From positions 6,076,001-6,140,000 of the forward strand of contig NZ_JAFBCM010000001.1 of the NCBI RefSeq assembly GCF_016907715.1: a stretch of 64,000 nucleotides of DNA. The letters run 5' to 3'. Below are positions 1 through 10,600 of the stretch, in pieces. Made by a program: the position numbers and the translations under genes. Position 1 is the stretch's first letter. Every line of letters starts with the position of its first letter. The notes under the pieces were generated by a model, which had not been told where the DNA came from, made no database searches, and was given only the letters and a program-made list of their open reading frames with translations. This stretch comes from Tenggerimyces flavus. GTDB taxonomy: Bacteria; Actinomycetota; Actinomycetes; Propionibacteriales; Actinopolymorphaceae.

Positions 1-1761
1 CTGTACGTGAACCTGCGTGGCTTCGACCCTTCGGGACAGCCGCTGTCTTCCGACGCCGCCGTACGCGGATTCCTGCACGCGTTGGGTGTGCGGTCGGAGG
101 TGCTGCCTGCCGACAGCCATGCTCAGCTCGCTCTCTATCGGAGCCTGACGGCCGAGCGACGGCTGCTCGTGGTGGTCGACAACGCGCTGTCCTCGTCCCA
201 TGCGGCGCCGCTGTTGCCAGCCGGGCCTTCGTGCCGCGCCGTCGTGACGAGCCGTACGCAGCTGGCCAGCCTGGTGACAGCGAGCGGCGCGCATCCGTTG
301 GCGCTGGAGGTGCTGGAACCGGACGAAGCGCGCGACCTGCTTCGGCAGCGGCTCGACGTACCGGACTCGCCGGTGCTCGACCGGATCGTGTCCTCGTGTG
401 GCCGGCTCCCGTTGGCGTTGGCCATCGTCGCCGCGCGTGCCGCCATCACCCCGCACCGGCCGTTGTCCTTACTGGCTTCGCAGTTGTCCGACGCGGGGCC
501 GACGTTGGACGCGTTCTCCACGGGCGAGCTCGACACGGATCTGCGGGCGGTCTTCCGGTGGTCGTACGACTACCTGGCCGCTCCGGCCGCGCGGGCGTTC
601 CGGCTGCTCAGCGTTCACCCCGGCGCCTCGTTCGGCATCGACACGGCCGCGAGTCTTCTCGGCGAGCCGATCGCCGAATCCCGCCGCCTGCTTGATGATC
701 TGACCCGCGTCCACCTCCTGGAGGAACGCGCGGACGCCCGGTACGCTTTCCACGACCTGCTACGCGTCTACGCCACCGAGCTCGCTGACGCCGACTCGGC
801 GCGCGCCGACGCGTTCCGGCGACTCCTGGACCACTACCTGCACTCCGGTCACTGTGCAGGAACGCTCATCAGCCCGGCGTTCGCCGACCTGCCACCACCT
901 CCTCCCGTTCCGGGCGTCGTCGTCACCGAGCCAACCGATGCCGACTCCGCGCTGGACTGGTACCTGACCGAGCACGACAACCTGGTCCGGATCATCGAGG
1001 TCGCCGCGGAGCGCGGGTTCGACGCGCACACGTGGCGGATGACGCACGACGCGATGTTCCACTTCGACCGCCGGCACCTGTGGGCGGATGCCGAACGCTG
1101 CCTGCGACTGTCCTTGCCGGCGGCCGAGGCCGATGGCCACCTGGTCGGTTGGGGTCGGACGCACAGCAACCTGGCCCGTACGTGCCTCCAGGTGGACAAG
1201 ACCGACGAGGTCCCCCACCACGTCGCGCGGGCGGTCGAGCTGCTGGAGGCGGCAGGGTCGCCGGAATGGGCCGGCTTCGCCGAATGGCACCTCACCCACC
1301 TCTGCCTCACCCGTTCCGACTATGTGGGCGGACTCGCGTACGCGCGGTCGGTGCTGGAACGATTCGAACGGGCCGGGCACGCACTGGGAATCGGCCGGTC
1401 GTACACCACGATCGCCCACTTCCAAGCCCTGCTGGGGAACCACGCCGAAGCGCTCGCCACCGGCATGAAGGCGGTACGTCTCACTCGGGCGAACGACGAC
1501 GACAACGGATCAGCCCATGCGCTGGATCGCCTCGGCTTCATCTACCTGAAGACCGGTGACTTCGCCCTGTCGAAGAAGCACCTGCGCGCGTCCCTCGAGC
1601 TGTTCCGCAAGCTGCGGAACGTGCGCAACGAGGCCGCGGTTCTCGAACGCCTCGGCGACACCCACGAAGCCGCCGACGAGGCCGGCAAAGCCCAACGCCA
1701 CTGGCAGGAAGCCCTCACCCTCCGACGCAGGCTCGACGGTCTCACCGCGTCCCCGGAGTGA
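1..1761 (+). CDS. AfsR/SARP-type NB-ARC and TPR transcriptional regulator, C-terminal part
   Basis: The 5' end lies outside the window; the frame is open from base 1, which encodes the LYVNLRGFDP stretch typical of the NB-ARC domain of AfsR-type regulators. A kinase-2-like strand (LLVVVDNA, about residue 55) and a GLPL-like motif (CGRLPLALAI, about residue 137) follow, then a winged-helix-like segment and a helical C-terminal half (residues about 300-586) with TPR-like repeats. In this family an N-terminal DNA-binding domain (SARP/BTAD) would precede, but it cannot be seen here. Such proteins are ATP-dependent signal-integrating activators. The gene converges on the next unit and overlaps it by 20 nt at the 3' end. 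Confidence 0.85.
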   Translation: MYVNLRGFDPSGQPLSSDAAVRGFLHALGVRSEVLPADSHAQLALYRSLTAERRLLVVVDNALSSSHAAPLLPAGPSCRAVVTSRTQLASLVTASGAHPLALEVLEPDEARDLLRQRLDVPDSPVLDRIVSSCGRLPLALAIVAARAAITPHRPLSLLASQLSDAGPTLDAFSTGELDTDLRAVFRWSYDYLAAPAARAFRLLSVHPGASFGIDTAASLLGEPIAESRRLLDDLTRVHLLEERADARYAFHDLLRVYATELADADSARADAFRRLLDHYLHSGHCAGTLISPAFADLPPPPPVPGVVVTEPTDADSALDWYLTEHDNLVRIIEVAAERGFDAHTWRMTHDAMFHFDRRHLWADAERCLRLSLPAAEADGHLVGWGRTHSNLARTCLQVDKTDEVPHHVARAVELLEAAGSPEWAGFAEWHLTHLCLTRSDYVGGLAYARSVLERFERAGHALGIGRSYTTIAHFQALLGNHAEALATGMKAVRLTRANDDDNGSAHALDRLGFIYLKTGDFALSKKHLRASLELFRKLRNVRNEAAVLERLGDTHEAADEAGKAQRHWQEALTLRRRLDGLTASPE

Positions 1762-2611
1762 TCTGCTGGTTCCCGACCCGCACCCGGAGCGGGTTGACGT
1801 CGGGCCAGTCGAGCGTGCTCTGGAAGGCCAGCAGGGAAGCCGAGATGTGGCCAGCGTCCTCGGTGAGGCGCTCCTTGTGTTGGTTCAGGGCCTCGATCAT
1901 CGCGTCGTAGATGGTGTACGGGGTGTCGCCCTCGACGAACTTGATCTCCTGAGCCGCCAGCTTGCCGATGCCCTTCATCGCCTCGCCGACCGCGGTGGCG
2001 ATGCCGCCACTCTTCCCGCCGCCGCCACCACCCTGGGTCACGGTCGTGAACAGCTCCACGATCGTCGCCACCCGTTCCCGGCGCTTGGTGTCCTGTTGTT
2101 CCTCCTCCTTGCGCAGCGATGCCGTGGTCTGCCGGCAGATCTGCAGCGCACCCTCCCGCGCGGCCGCGACCAGTCGGGCCTGCGCCTGCGCGAGCACCTT
2201 CAGGGTGGTCGCCAGTTCGATCTGGCAGTACACCGCGTTCGTGACGTCCTTGCGGTACGTGTCGTAGCTGCTCCCAGCGGGTCCTGTCCACAGGTGCTCG
2301 AGATTGAGCGACTCGAGGGTCGTCCCCTGATCCCGGAGCTCGGCCCCGAGAGCGCCGGGAAGGCTCTCCGCGAAGTCGGGGGTGAGGTTGTCGCCCGCGA
2401 CGTCGGAGACGTCGTCGATGCTGAACCAGGTGTACGGGCCGAACTCGCGTTCCCACGAGTCGGTGAACTTGGCCGCCAGCTCGTCGAGCTCTCCGTCGAG
2501 GACCTCGGAGATCATGTTCTCTCGTAGATAGGCGACGATGGCGTCGCCCGCCGCCTGCACGAGGTCGCAGTAGGCCGCGTACAGATCCTGCGCGTAGCTG
2601 TCGTCGTTCAT
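1742..2611 (-). CDS. Hypothetical protein, 289 aa, second gene of a two-gene unit
   Basis: No known family is recognised. The start MNDDSYAQDLYAAYCDL is preferred because it lies 4 nt past the stop of the upstream gene, indicating coupling; an upstream in-frame extension would overlap that gene. The protein is soluble and largely helical, with a Gly-rich linker (six consecutive Gly, about residue 188) followed by a Ser/Gly-Ile-Ala segment. No signal peptide or membrane segment is visible. The two-gene arrangement beside an AfsR-type regulator suggests co-regulation, but the function is unknown. Confidence 0.6.
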   Translation of the reverse strand: MNDDSYAQDLYAAYCDLVQAAGDAIVAYLRENMISEVLDGELDELAAKFTDSWEREFGPYTWFSIDDVSDVAGDNLTPDFAESLPGALGAELRDQGTTLESLNLEHLWTGPAGSSYDTYRKDVTNAVYCQIELATTLKVLAQAQARLVAAAREGALQICRQTTASLRKEEEQQDTKRRERVATIVELFTTVTQGGGGGGKSGGIATAVGEAMKGIGKLAAQEIKFVEGDTPYTIYDAMIEALNQHKERLTEDAGHISASLLAFQSTLDWPDVNPLRVRVGNQQITPGTR

Positions 2612-2615
2612 CGGG

Positions 2616-2942
2616 TCACTGCGCTCCGCTCTCGGTGGAGAACTCGTCGGCGGGCATGGATTGCACGCCAACGTCTTCCACTGCCCGATACCTGTCAGCG
2701 ATCTGTTTGAGCAGGTGCCCTGCCTCGTCGAGGTACTCCGCCGAGGTGGTGAGAACGACGTAGAGGCCGTAGCAGGCGTTCTCCCAGTCCGACGAGAGCG
2801 GCGGGCCCCAGTCGTCACGAAAGAGGCCTCTGACTCCTTCGGCGCCCCGGACACCGCCAGCCGTGGACCTCAGCTTCGAGGCCAGGTTGGGCAGTTCGGT
2901 GACACCGACGTCCTCGATGGCGTCGATGACGATGGTCGGCAT
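2616..2942 (-). CDS. Hypothetical protein, 108 aa, first gene of a two-gene unit
   Basis: The ATG start at 2942 has a GAGGAG ribosome-binding site 7 nt upstream, which decides it over the earlier in-frame Met. The product begins MPTIVIDAIEDVG and has a helical C-terminal half with IADRYRAVED. Its size and that ending resemble small helical WXG100/EspC-like proteins of type VII secretion systems, but there is no WXG motif, so this is only a resemblance. It is followed after 4 nt by the 289-residue gene. Confidence 0.6.
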   Translation of the reverse strand: MPTIVIDAIEDVGVTELPNLASKLRSTAGGVRGAEGVRGLFRDDWGPPLSSDWENACYGLYVVLTTSAEYLDEAGHLLKQIADRYRAVEDVGVQSMPADEFSTESGAQ

Positions 2943-3008
2943 GGGTGGTCTCCTCGGTCGGCCATCCAGGCGGGCTGCCTGGTCGACCAGCAAGGCTTGC
3001 ACCCGTCA

Positions 3009-3030
3009 CTGACGCGACTCTGACGCGACT
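3009..3030. promoter_or_regulatory. Tandem 11-bp direct repeats, possible activator site
   Basis: CTGACGCGACT occurs twice in perfect tandem, and a third degenerate unit at 3031-3041 keeps GACGC at the same phase. The block lies about 67 nt upstream of the start at 2942. Direct repeats with 11-bp period are the known binding format of SARP/AfsR-type activators; assigning this site to one is inference. Confidence 0.4.
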
Positions 3031-3053
3031 TCGACGCAAGTCGGCGCCGGGGA

Positions 3054-3815
3054 TTACGAGGGGCCCGCTCCCTGCCGAAGTCGCACGCTCAGGGCGCCGG
3101 TCGAGGGGTCGGTGGCGAACGTCAAGGCCCGGGCCAGGACACCGAGGGCGAGTACGCAGGCGCCCATCTCCAGTGTCTCCTCGACGCTGGTGCCGAGCAG
3201 GTAGCGCAGGCTCGCGCCGTGATGTTTGAACCAGCCGTTGGCGGCCTCGACCACGAGCGCGCCGGAGAGGTACAGGATGAGCGCGGTGACGAGTCCGTAC
3301 CGCAGACCAGGCGGCAGAGACCGTGCCCACAGCACGAACAGCACCAACCCGACCGTGGCGAGGAGAGCACCGGGCAGCACCCAGGCGTACGTCGGCAAGC
3401 TGACCGCGTTCGACTGAGCCCACGCGCCGACCGGCTGACCGAGCCGTTCGTGCAGGGAGATCGTCTCGTCGAGGGCGAGAAGGGTGACCGCGACAGCCAC
3501 CGCCAGCCACGACCGGCGCGCGCCCTTCGGGCCGGTGAGCGCCATCACGAGCAACGCCATCGCGGCGACGCCGAGCAGCAGTGTCGCGTTCCACCAGGCG
3601 GCGACGTTGCCCTCACCGCCGACGTCGAAGACCGCCTTGAGCGCCGTGACCCGCTCGAAGTACCGGTCGTACCCCTTGATCACCAGGTCGACGAACAACA
3701 GCACAGCGGTGACGCCGGCGACCACGAGCACGCCTGGCGGCGGCAGCCAGCGCGGCCTGTCAGTGTCGACCAGTGGACCTGTAGGTGACGGATCGACCAA
3801 CCCCCGATGAACCAT
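3054..3815 (-). CDS. Polytopic integral membrane protein of unknown function
   Basis: About 253 residues from the preferred ATG at 3815. Six hydrophobic segments are visible, starting with VLVVAGVTAVLLFVDLVI and ending with MGACVLALGVLARAL. Charged or polar loops between them include ALDETISLHERLG. No transporter motif was recognised. The start is uncertain because no clear ribosome-binding site precedes the ATG and the frame stays open upstream. It appears to be a single-gene unit. Confidence 0.6.
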   Translation of the reverse strand: MVHRGLVDPSPTGPLVDTDRPRWLPPPGVLVVAGVTAVLLFVDLVIKGYDRYFERVTALKAVFDVGGEGNVAAWWNATLLLGVAAMALLVMALTGPKGARRSWLAVAVAVTLLALDETISLHERLGQPVGAWAQSNAVSLPTYAWVLPGALLATVGLVLFVLWARSLPPGLRYGLVTALILYLSGALVVEAANGWFKHHGASLRYLLGTSVEETLEMGACVLALGVLARALTFATDPSTGALSVRLRQGAGPS

Positions 3816-4013
3816 GCCTCGCGATTCTAGAGCCACCGGGCCCCCACCGCCCGCGCCGGCCAATGAGAGTCGCCTCATGCGGACGTTCCGCGGGGGCCGG
3901 TTCGACCGAGCTTCGGAAACCCTTCGGCCCGGAGCCCGACGGTTGGGACTGGGCGTACGGATGGCGCAGACTGTGCGGCGGCGCCGCCTCCAGGGCCGCC
4001 GCTACCGAGGGGG

Positions 4014-4480
4014 ATGACGATGATCGGACGACGCGCCCGAACGGTGCTCGCAGCACTGGCGACGCTGCCGTTGATGGCTCTGTTGCTGGTCGGCCTTGGG
4101 CAGACCGCCGGGGCGGCGCATCCGTCCGAGGCCTCCAGCGGGTTCGTGCCCGAGCCGGGTTCGGTCGTGACGAAGTGTGGACCGAGCTGGCGTCAGTTCG
4201 ACCACTGGGTAAGGCGGTGCGGGCAAACCTCTGCCGGCTATGGCCGGACCGGCTACTACCACTCGGACACGAACAAGGGTGTCTGGGACGCGTGGCGGCC
4301 GGTCGCCTCCAAGGTCCTCGTCAGGCGGATCGTGCTCTCGACCGACGGTGAGAGGGGATGCTTCTACGCGGCTACGAGGTCATCAATCGCGAGTCCGCCA
4401 CCTACGCCCGCACCATCTGCGCGCAGAACGGCGCGGGCACAGCTCGGTACGCCTGCACGACCCGTACCTTCCGAGGCTGA
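4014..4480 (+). pseudogene. Small secreted cysteine-containing protein, interrupted by a frameshift
   Basis: The N terminus (MTMIGRRARTVLAALATLP onwards) is a clear signal peptide ending near TAGAAHP, residues 1-35. The mature part has Cys in TKCGPSW, RRCGQTS and GCFY. At about 4366-4370 the good coding sense moves to another frame, which continues GYEVINRESATYARTICAQ and ends with a Cys-containing tail at the stop 4478-4480. A missing single base after GCFY would restore one protein of about 155 residues with five Cys. Without it the frame runs to 4556 with a low-complexity, non-protein-like tail. This is either a real mutation or a sequence error. The family was not recognised. Confidence 0.6.
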
Positions 4481-4533
4481 ACGACCTTCCCCGCTTGGTC
4501 ATCGGGTTCGACCCGATGACCAAGCGGCGTGGC

Positions 4534-5487
4534 TCAGAACGTGGCGATCGGGTTGACCGGGCTGCCGGACGTACCGGCGAGGCGCATCGGCGCGAGCGCG
4601 AGGTGGAAGTCCCACTGGCCGAGCTCGGCGGCCGTCGTCGCGCAGGCCTCCAGGTCACAGTTGTCGAGCAGCCACAGACCCATCGCGACGAGGCTCACGG
4701 CGTGCACGGGCATCAACACGTCCGCGTACCCCGACGGCTGAACGTCCTGCGGGGTGTCGGCGGCGATCACCGCGACCTCCCGTTCGTGCAACCAGGGCAG
4801 GCAGGACGCGTGCCAACCGGCCTGCGTGAAACTGAACGTCGCGCCGGCCTCGTGCCGTGCGCGGCCGTAGCCGGTCCGCAGGAAGACCGCATCGCCGGAC
4901 CGCACCTGGACACCCTGGCGACGCTCGGCCTCCTCGAGATCCTCGGGATGGACGCCCTCCCCCGGCTCCAACCACGGCGCGTCGCGGACCTTCGCGACGT
5001 CCAGCAGGACGCCGCGCGTGACGATCCCGTTCGCCGCCGCCGTGACGGCCGCCCACCCCGATCCCGATTCGGCGTCGACCAGCGAGTGCGACCGCCCGTT
5101 GTAGATCTTGCCGTCCCAGAAGAGGTGGCACGGCGAGTCGAGGTGGGTGATGGTGTTGCCGTGGTACGCGATGCCCAGCCGCTCGTTCGAGAAGCCCCAC
5201 CGCCGGTCGGCGTGGAACGCGGGCGGCATGCCCTCGGCCCCCGGCATCTCGACGGCGTACGGGCACACCGTCGTCGACCGCTCCAGTTCCCCCGGCACGG
5301 CGATCTCCCACGCGCAGGACACGCTCCTGCCGTGGCGAACGGCCCGCGCAGCGGCCAGCCGAACGTCGTCGGTGATGTGGTTCAGCGTGCCGAGCTCGTC
5401 GTCGTCGCCCCACCGCCCCCAGTTCGACAGCGTGTCGAAGTACCCCAGCACGTCGTCCTGAGTGGGCATCGGCCGTCCTGCCGTCAT
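4534..5487 (-). CDS. Cyclase family protein (KynB-like metal-dependent hydrolase)
   Basis: 317 residues. The protein shows the family's metal-binding stretch HGNTITHLDSPCHLFWDGK (about residues 110-128), a variant of HxGTHxDxPxH, a GVLLDV segment and DAVFLRTGYG. Members of this fold include arylformamidase (KynB) and other hydrolases acting on cyclic substrates; the substrate cannot be told here. The ATG at 5487 is chosen because a GGAGGAG ribosome-binding site lies 11 nt upstream; a GTG 24 nt earlier is possible. It is divergent from the aldo/keto reductase. Confidence 0.8.
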   Translation of the reverse strand: MTAGRPMPTQDDVLGYFDTLSNWGRWGDDDELGTLNHITDDVRLAAARAVRHGRSVSCAWEIAVPGELERSTTVCPYAVEMPGAEGMPPAFHADRRWGFSNERLGIAYHGNTITHLDSPCHLFWDGKIYNGRSHSLVDAESGSGWAAVTAAANGIVTRGVLLDVAKVRDAPWLEPGEGVHPEDLEEAERRQGVQVRSGDAVFLRTGYGRARHEAGATFSFTQAGWHASCLPWLHEREVAVIAADTPQDVQPSGYADVLMPVHAVSLVAMGLWLLDNCDLEACATTAAELGQWDFHLALAPMRLAGTSGSPVNPIATF

Positions 5488-5637
5488 CGCTGCATCGACT
5501 CCTCCGGTCACGCGGTTCGAGACACCGCGGGCAGGCTATCCGCCAGCTTCGCGGTGGCTCGAAGCCGGCGGGCTTTGATCCGTCTGGCGCATCGATTCGG
5601 CCACTATCTTGCATTGGACGCATCGAGGGTGCTGGCC

Positions 5638-5643
5638 TAGCGT
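5638..5643 (+). promoter_or_regulatory. -10 element of a probable leaderless promoter
   Basis: TAGCGT lies 7 nt before the GTG start at 5651, the spacing expected when transcription begins at the start codon. The same hexamer and spacing recur at 41467 and 53904. Confidence 0.4.
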
Positions 5644-5650
5644 CGACCTC

Positions 5651-6655
5651 GTGGAGCAACGATCACTCGGCAGGACCGGACTCAGGGTCACAGAACTGTG
5701 CCTCGGCACCATGACGTTCGGAGGCGACACCGACGAGCGGGTCGCCCATCAGATGCTGGACGCGTTCGCCGAAGCGGGTGGCACGTTCATCGACACCGCC
5801 AACGGCTATACCGGAGGCGCCTCGGAGGAGATCCTCGGCCGCTGGCTCAAGCGCAGACGGCGAGACGACTTCGTGGTCGCGACGAAGGTCTTCCATCGCG
5901 TCGGGCGGGGCGGCAACGACCGGGGGAACGGCCGCAAGCACCTCCTCGCCGCGGTCGAGGCGAGCCTTCGCCGGCTCGACACCGACTATGTCGACCTCTA
6001 CCAGACCCACGTCTTCGACGAGAACACGCCGCTCGAGGAAACCCTGTCCACGCTGGACAAACTCGTCGCCAGCGGCAAGGTCCGCTTCATCGGTGCGAGC
6101 AGCCACAGCGGTTGGCAGCTGCAGAAGTCGATCGATCTGTCCCGCCAGCACGGTTGGGAGCCGTACGTCTGCGTGCAACCGCTCTACAACCTGCTGGACC
6201 GCGACACGGAGTGGGAGCTCGTTCCGCTCTGCCAGGAGGAAGGTCTCGGTCTCATCGCCTGGAGCCCGCTGCGGATGGGCATGCTCACCGGGAAGTACCG
6301 CCGCGGCATGACCCAACCGTTGCCTCAGACGCGCATCGAACGGTTGGATGACAGCGGCGACTGGGCCTGGTCGCGGTACGCGAACGAGCACACGTGGACG
6401 GTCCTCGACACCGTCACCGAGATCGCCAAGGAGACGGGCAAGAGCGTGGCTCAGGTCTCGCTGCGCTGGGTGATGCAACGCCCCGGTGTGACCGCGCCGA
6501 TCATCGGCGCCCGAACGTTCGCGCACTTCGAGGACAACCTCGGCGTCCTCGGGTGGTCGCTCACCGACGAGCAGCTGAGCCGGCTGAACGCCGTCAGCGA
6601 GCCTCGGATCCCACACCCGTACGACGTTCTGCTCTGGGCGCGGACCCTGGCCTAG
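5651..6655 (+). CDS. Aldo/keto reductase
   Basis: 334 residues of the AKR TIM-barrel family, NADP-dependent oxidoreductases of carbonyl compounds. Visible family features are the start [28 protein letters not shown] with the catalytic Asp and Tyr, the Lys in VVATKVF, YQTHVFD in the active-site His region, [17 protein letters not shown], and the cofactor-binding end [18 protein letters not shown]. The GTG at 5651 is preferred over an upstream ATG because it matches the family's N terminus and a leaderless -10 element. The gene overlaps the converging LysR gene by 4 nt. Confidence 0.88.
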   Translation: MEQRSLGRTGLRVTELCLGTMTFGGDTDERVAHQMLDAFAEAGGTFIDTANGYTGGASEEILGRWLKRRRRDDFVVATKVFHRVGRGGNDRGNGRKHLLAAVEASLRRLDTDYVDLYQTHVFDENTPLEETLSTLDKLVASGKVRFIGASSHSGWQLQKSIDLSRQHGWEPYVCVQPLYNLLDRDTEWELVPLCQEEGLGLIAWSPLRMGMLTGKYRRGMTQPLPQTRIERLDDSGDWAWSRYANEHTWTVLDTVTEIAKETGKSVAQVSLRWVMQRPGVTAPIIGARTFAHFEDNLGVLGWSLTDEQLSRLNAVSEPRIPHPYDVLLWARTLA

Positions 6656-7554
6656 TCCATCGCGAGGAACCGAGCCAACGGGGTCGACGGGTTGTCCGGG
6701 GACCAGACCAGCGCCAGGTCCCACGTGGGCAGCTCGTCGGTCAGCGGTCGGAACACCACGAGCGCGGGATCGATGGGAGGCGGTGGGCCGATCAGGATCG
6801 AGATGCCGAGGCCCGCACCCACCAGCGCGACGATCGTCGCCGTGTTGTGGGCGTGATGGATCACGTCCGGTGTGAACCCTGCGTGCGCACACCGCTCGAC
6901 GATCAGGTCGAAGCCGGTCGAGCCAACTTCCTTGCCATGCAGGATGAACGGCTCGCCTGACAGCTGCGTCAACGCCAGCTTGCGCCGCCGGCTGAGGCGA
7001 TGCCCGGTCGGCAACGCCACCACCATCGAGTCGCGCGAGAGCACGCGGAACCGCAGACCCGGGTGCGGATCCGCGGCAGGAACCGGCTGCTGTGGGCGGA
7101 GCAAGCCCACGTCGAGCTCGTCGTTGGTCAGCGCGGGGAGTTGCTCCAACGTCGTCATCGGTCGAGCGTCCAGTCGCACGTCTGGGCACTCGGCGCGGAA
7201 CTGCTTGGCCAACCGGGGAAGGGCGTCGTACGTCGCCGACTGGACGAAGCCGAGCCGCACGACGCCGATCTCACCTCGCGCGGCTCGTTGGGCGTGCTGC
7301 TTCGCGCTGTCGGTCCGTTCGAGGATCGCGTGAGCCTCGGCCAGGAACGCAATACCGGCCGAGGTGAGCTGGAAGCGGCGGTGAGCACGGCTGAACAGTT
7401 CCACGCCGAGCTCGCGTTCCAGTGCGGCGATCTGCCGGCTCAACGTGGGCTGCGCGAGATGCAGGCGACGCGCGGCCCGACCCATGTGCAGGTCCTCGGC
7501 CACGGCGACGAACGTACGCAGCTGCTGCAGTTCCACAAGCAACGATGGTGCCAC
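6652..7554 (-). CDS. LysR family transcriptional regulator
   Basis: 300 residues. The N-terminal winged helix (residues about 7-66) is typical: [39 protein letters not shown] with the LysR turn. The effector-binding domain follows, with [19 protein letters not shown]. The start could be the GTG at 7554 or a second GTG at 7536, which gives the usual N terminus of the family; no ribosome-binding site separates them. It converges with the aldo/keto reductase gene but is not divergent from an obvious target, so the regulon is unknown. Confidence 0.85.
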   Translation of the reverse strand: MAPSLLVELQQLRTFVAVAEDLHMGRAARRLHLAQPTLSRQIAALERELGVELFSRAHRRFQLTSAGIAFLAEAHAILERTDSAKQHAQRAARGEIGVVRLGFVQSATYDALPRLAKQFRAECPDVRLDARPMTTLEQLPALTNDELDVGLLRPQQPVPAADPHPGLRFRVLSRDSMVVALPTGHRLSRRRKLALTQLSGEPFILHGKEVGSTGFDLIVERCAHAGFTPDVIHHAHNTATIVALVGAGLGISILIGPPPPIDPALVVFRPLTDELPTWDLALVWSPDNPSTPLARFLAMD

Positions 7555-7560
7555 GAGAAC

Positions 7561-7598
7561 GAACGGGGGCCGGCGCGCCCACGCGCTGGCCCCCGTTC
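7561..7598 (-). terminator. Hairpin terminator after the subtilase gene
   Basis: An 11-bp perfect stem (GAACGGGGGCC with its complement), extended by a second GCGCG/CGCGC stem, sits 2 nt after the subtilase stop codon and before the LysR start. There is no U-tract, as is common in high-G+C genomes. Confidence 0.6.
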
Positions 7599-7600
7599 CG

Positions 7601-10600
7601 CTACTTCAGGTGCCAGGCGTTCTCGATCGTCTGCACCAGCTTGTTGCCGCCGCGGTCGGCCGCGGTCACCCGCAGCGTGGCCTCGGTCGCACCGGCCGGG
7701 GCCTTCGGCAGCTTCGCCTTCAGCGGCGCGTTCCAGCCGGAGGTGCCGACCGTGCGCCACGTGTTCCCGTCGTACGACACCTCCGCCCGCAGCTGGATCC
7801 GGCCCGGCCCACTGGCGCCGGGCTGGTAGCCCGGACGCAGCGTCAGCGCCGCGCCGCCTGCTCGCGACACCGCGTTTTGCAGGTCGACGTCGAGGTCGTA
7901 CCGCACCTGCAGCAGCGGGAGCACCTTCCGCGTCCGCACGTGCCCGGAGGTGAAGCTCCACACCGACCGCGTCGCCGTCGAGGTGTTCGCCCACGACGCC
8001 GGGAGCCGGGTGACGTCGTACCGCAGTTCGTACCGCGCGGACGCCGCCGGCACCGGGAACTTGCCGGCCGACCCGGCGAACGACTCGACCAGCTTGCCGT
8101 TGCGGTGCAGCGACAACGTGGACTTGCTCTGCAGGCCACGGTTGTCGTTCCAGCCGTACGTCGTCGCGTCGCCGGAGACGAACGGCGGGATCAGCGCCCG
8201 GATCGCGTCCTCGTACCTCGCCACGGGCAGACCGTCCGCCTCACCGCCGACGACGTCCGGGATGCCGGGACGGGTGATCGCGCCCCACACGTCCTGGTGC
8301 GCGGTGTCGCCGCGTCCCAGCTCCTGGTTGAGGCCGAACTCGGAGCCGACCCAGTCCCACAGGTCGGCGGTCGTCGAGGTCGACCAGACGCCGGCGTTGA
8401 CGTAGTCCGTACGGTGCAAGGGCGCCTTGACCTGACGCGTGATCGGGTAGCCGACCGGGTTGCCCTCGACCCACGCCGAGCGCGACTCCGACTTCCCGAC
8501 CTTCTTCGCGTGCTGGTGGAAGTCGGTGGTGATCGTCGCCATCGGCAGCTTCCGCGCGTCGTAGTTGATCGGCCCGCGGACCTGGCGCTCGACGAACATC
8601 AGGTCGTAGCGGTACGTCGAGTCCGACACGCCGGCGAGCTTGGCCTGCCGTTCGCCCTTCACCAGCAGGTCGTACAGGCGGCGGCCGCCCTCGTACTGCA
8701 CGGTGTAGAAGGGAATCGGACCCTCCCACACGCCGTCGCTCCAGTAGCCGGGAGCGTCCCGCCACAGCAGCATCACCTTGGCGCCCGCCGCGGCGGTCGC
8801 CTCGATCTGTGCCCGCGTGTTCTGGTAGCTCGTCCATCGCACGAGTGCGACGGCTCCCGCGACGTTGGCATTGGCGAGCTCCGCCGGCGTCGCCGTACCC
8901 GCGTCGACGATGCGCAGCACCGCGTTCCCGACGAAGTGCGTTCCCCACTGTCCGTCCGGAGAGGGCACCTTGAAGCCACCCTCGCCGAGCACGTCGACGC
9001 TGAGCAGCGGCTGCTCGAGGTCCCACCGGTGCGTGACCTCGAAGGTGCCGGTCCGCGGCCGGTCGACGTGACCGACGTAGACCTCCTTGGTGGTGCCGCC
9101 GAACAGGGTCCAGCCGAGCAGCGCGTGCTTGCCGTTGACACCGCGGTGCCACGCGATGATGAAGGCGTTCGGGTCCGCTTCCTTGGGCGTGGAGAGGTTG
9201 ACGCGTTCGGCCGTACGGGCGTCGAAGCGTACGGCCGTCGAACCCCGCACCTCGAGCTCCGGCTTGGCGAACAGCGTCATCGACTCCGGGTACTCCTCCT
9301 CGTCCTCGGTCGTCGCGAACACCGTGAGCGAGTACCTGCCGTCCGGCACCTGCACGACGGCCTTGCCGGCATCGATCGCGTAGGCCGTCAGCTCCTCCGC
9401 GTCGATGCTCTGCACGACCAGGGAGGTCAGGGCACCGTCGGCCGGCCTGCCCAGGCGGTCGGTCACGTCCACCGTGATCGTGTTCAGCTCGCCTTCGACG
9501 ACCGCGCTGTACGCGGTCTGCACGTTCGTGCCGTTGCTGCTGCGCGCGACGAGCCGGCCGGCGTACGTGCCCGGCCTCGTCCCGTCGACGTCGAGCGCGA
9601 CCGTCGCGGTCGCGGTCTTGCCGGGCGCGATCTTCAACGTGCTCGGGAAGAACCGCACGCGGGCGTCGGGGTGCCGCCCGTACGCGATGTTCGCGACGTC
9701 GGCCGACAGCCTTACCGTGACCTCTCGGTTTCCGGTGTTGGTGTAGCTCAGGGTGCGCTCGGCTTTCGGCCGTTCGGTGCCGGTCCACGCGATCGTGCCG
9801 AGCGCGATGGACGGGGTGCCGACCACGTTGCCCTTCAGGGCGGCCGGGATGTCGACGAGCCCGAGACCCTGCTCCGCCGCGGAGGCCTTCGTGCTCGGTC
9901 GTGCGCTCGAGATCAGCGCGTTCTTCAGCTGCTGACCGGTCCAGGTGGGGTGCTTCTGCGCGACGATCGCCGCGGCGCCCGCGACGTGGGGCGTGGCCAT
10001 CGACGTACCGGACAGGCCGGTGTAGTACTCGCTCACGTCGCCGCCGATGTGCGTACCGGCCGCACGGGCGGCGACGATGCCGACGCCTGGTGCGGTCACC
10101 TCGGGCTTGACCATGCGGTCACCGAGCCGGGGGCCGCGGCTGGAGAACGGGGCCAGCGCTCCGTCGCGGTCGACCGCGCCGACAGTGAGCGCCGACGTCG
10201 CGGCACCGGGGAACGTCACCGTCGTGGCGTTCGGACCGGCGTTGCCGGCGGCGATCACGAACAGCGTCCCGGAGTTCGCCGACATCGTGTCGACGGCCTG
10301 GCTGAGCGCGTCGGAGCCGTCGGACGGAACGGCGCCGCCGAGGCTCATGCTGACGATCTTCGCGCCGTTCGCGATGGCCCACTCCATGCCGCCGAGGATC
10401 CACGAGTCGTAGCCCGACCCGGTGTTGTCGAGCACCTTGCCGACGAGCAGGCTCGCACCGGGCGCGACGCCCTTGCGTACCTTGCCGTCGGTCGAGGCGG
10501 CGCCGGAGCCGGCGATCGTGGAGGCGACGTGCGTCCCGTGTCCCTGGAGGTCCTGGACGGACTCCTCGGGGACGAAGCTCTTCGAGGACTGCACGCTCTT

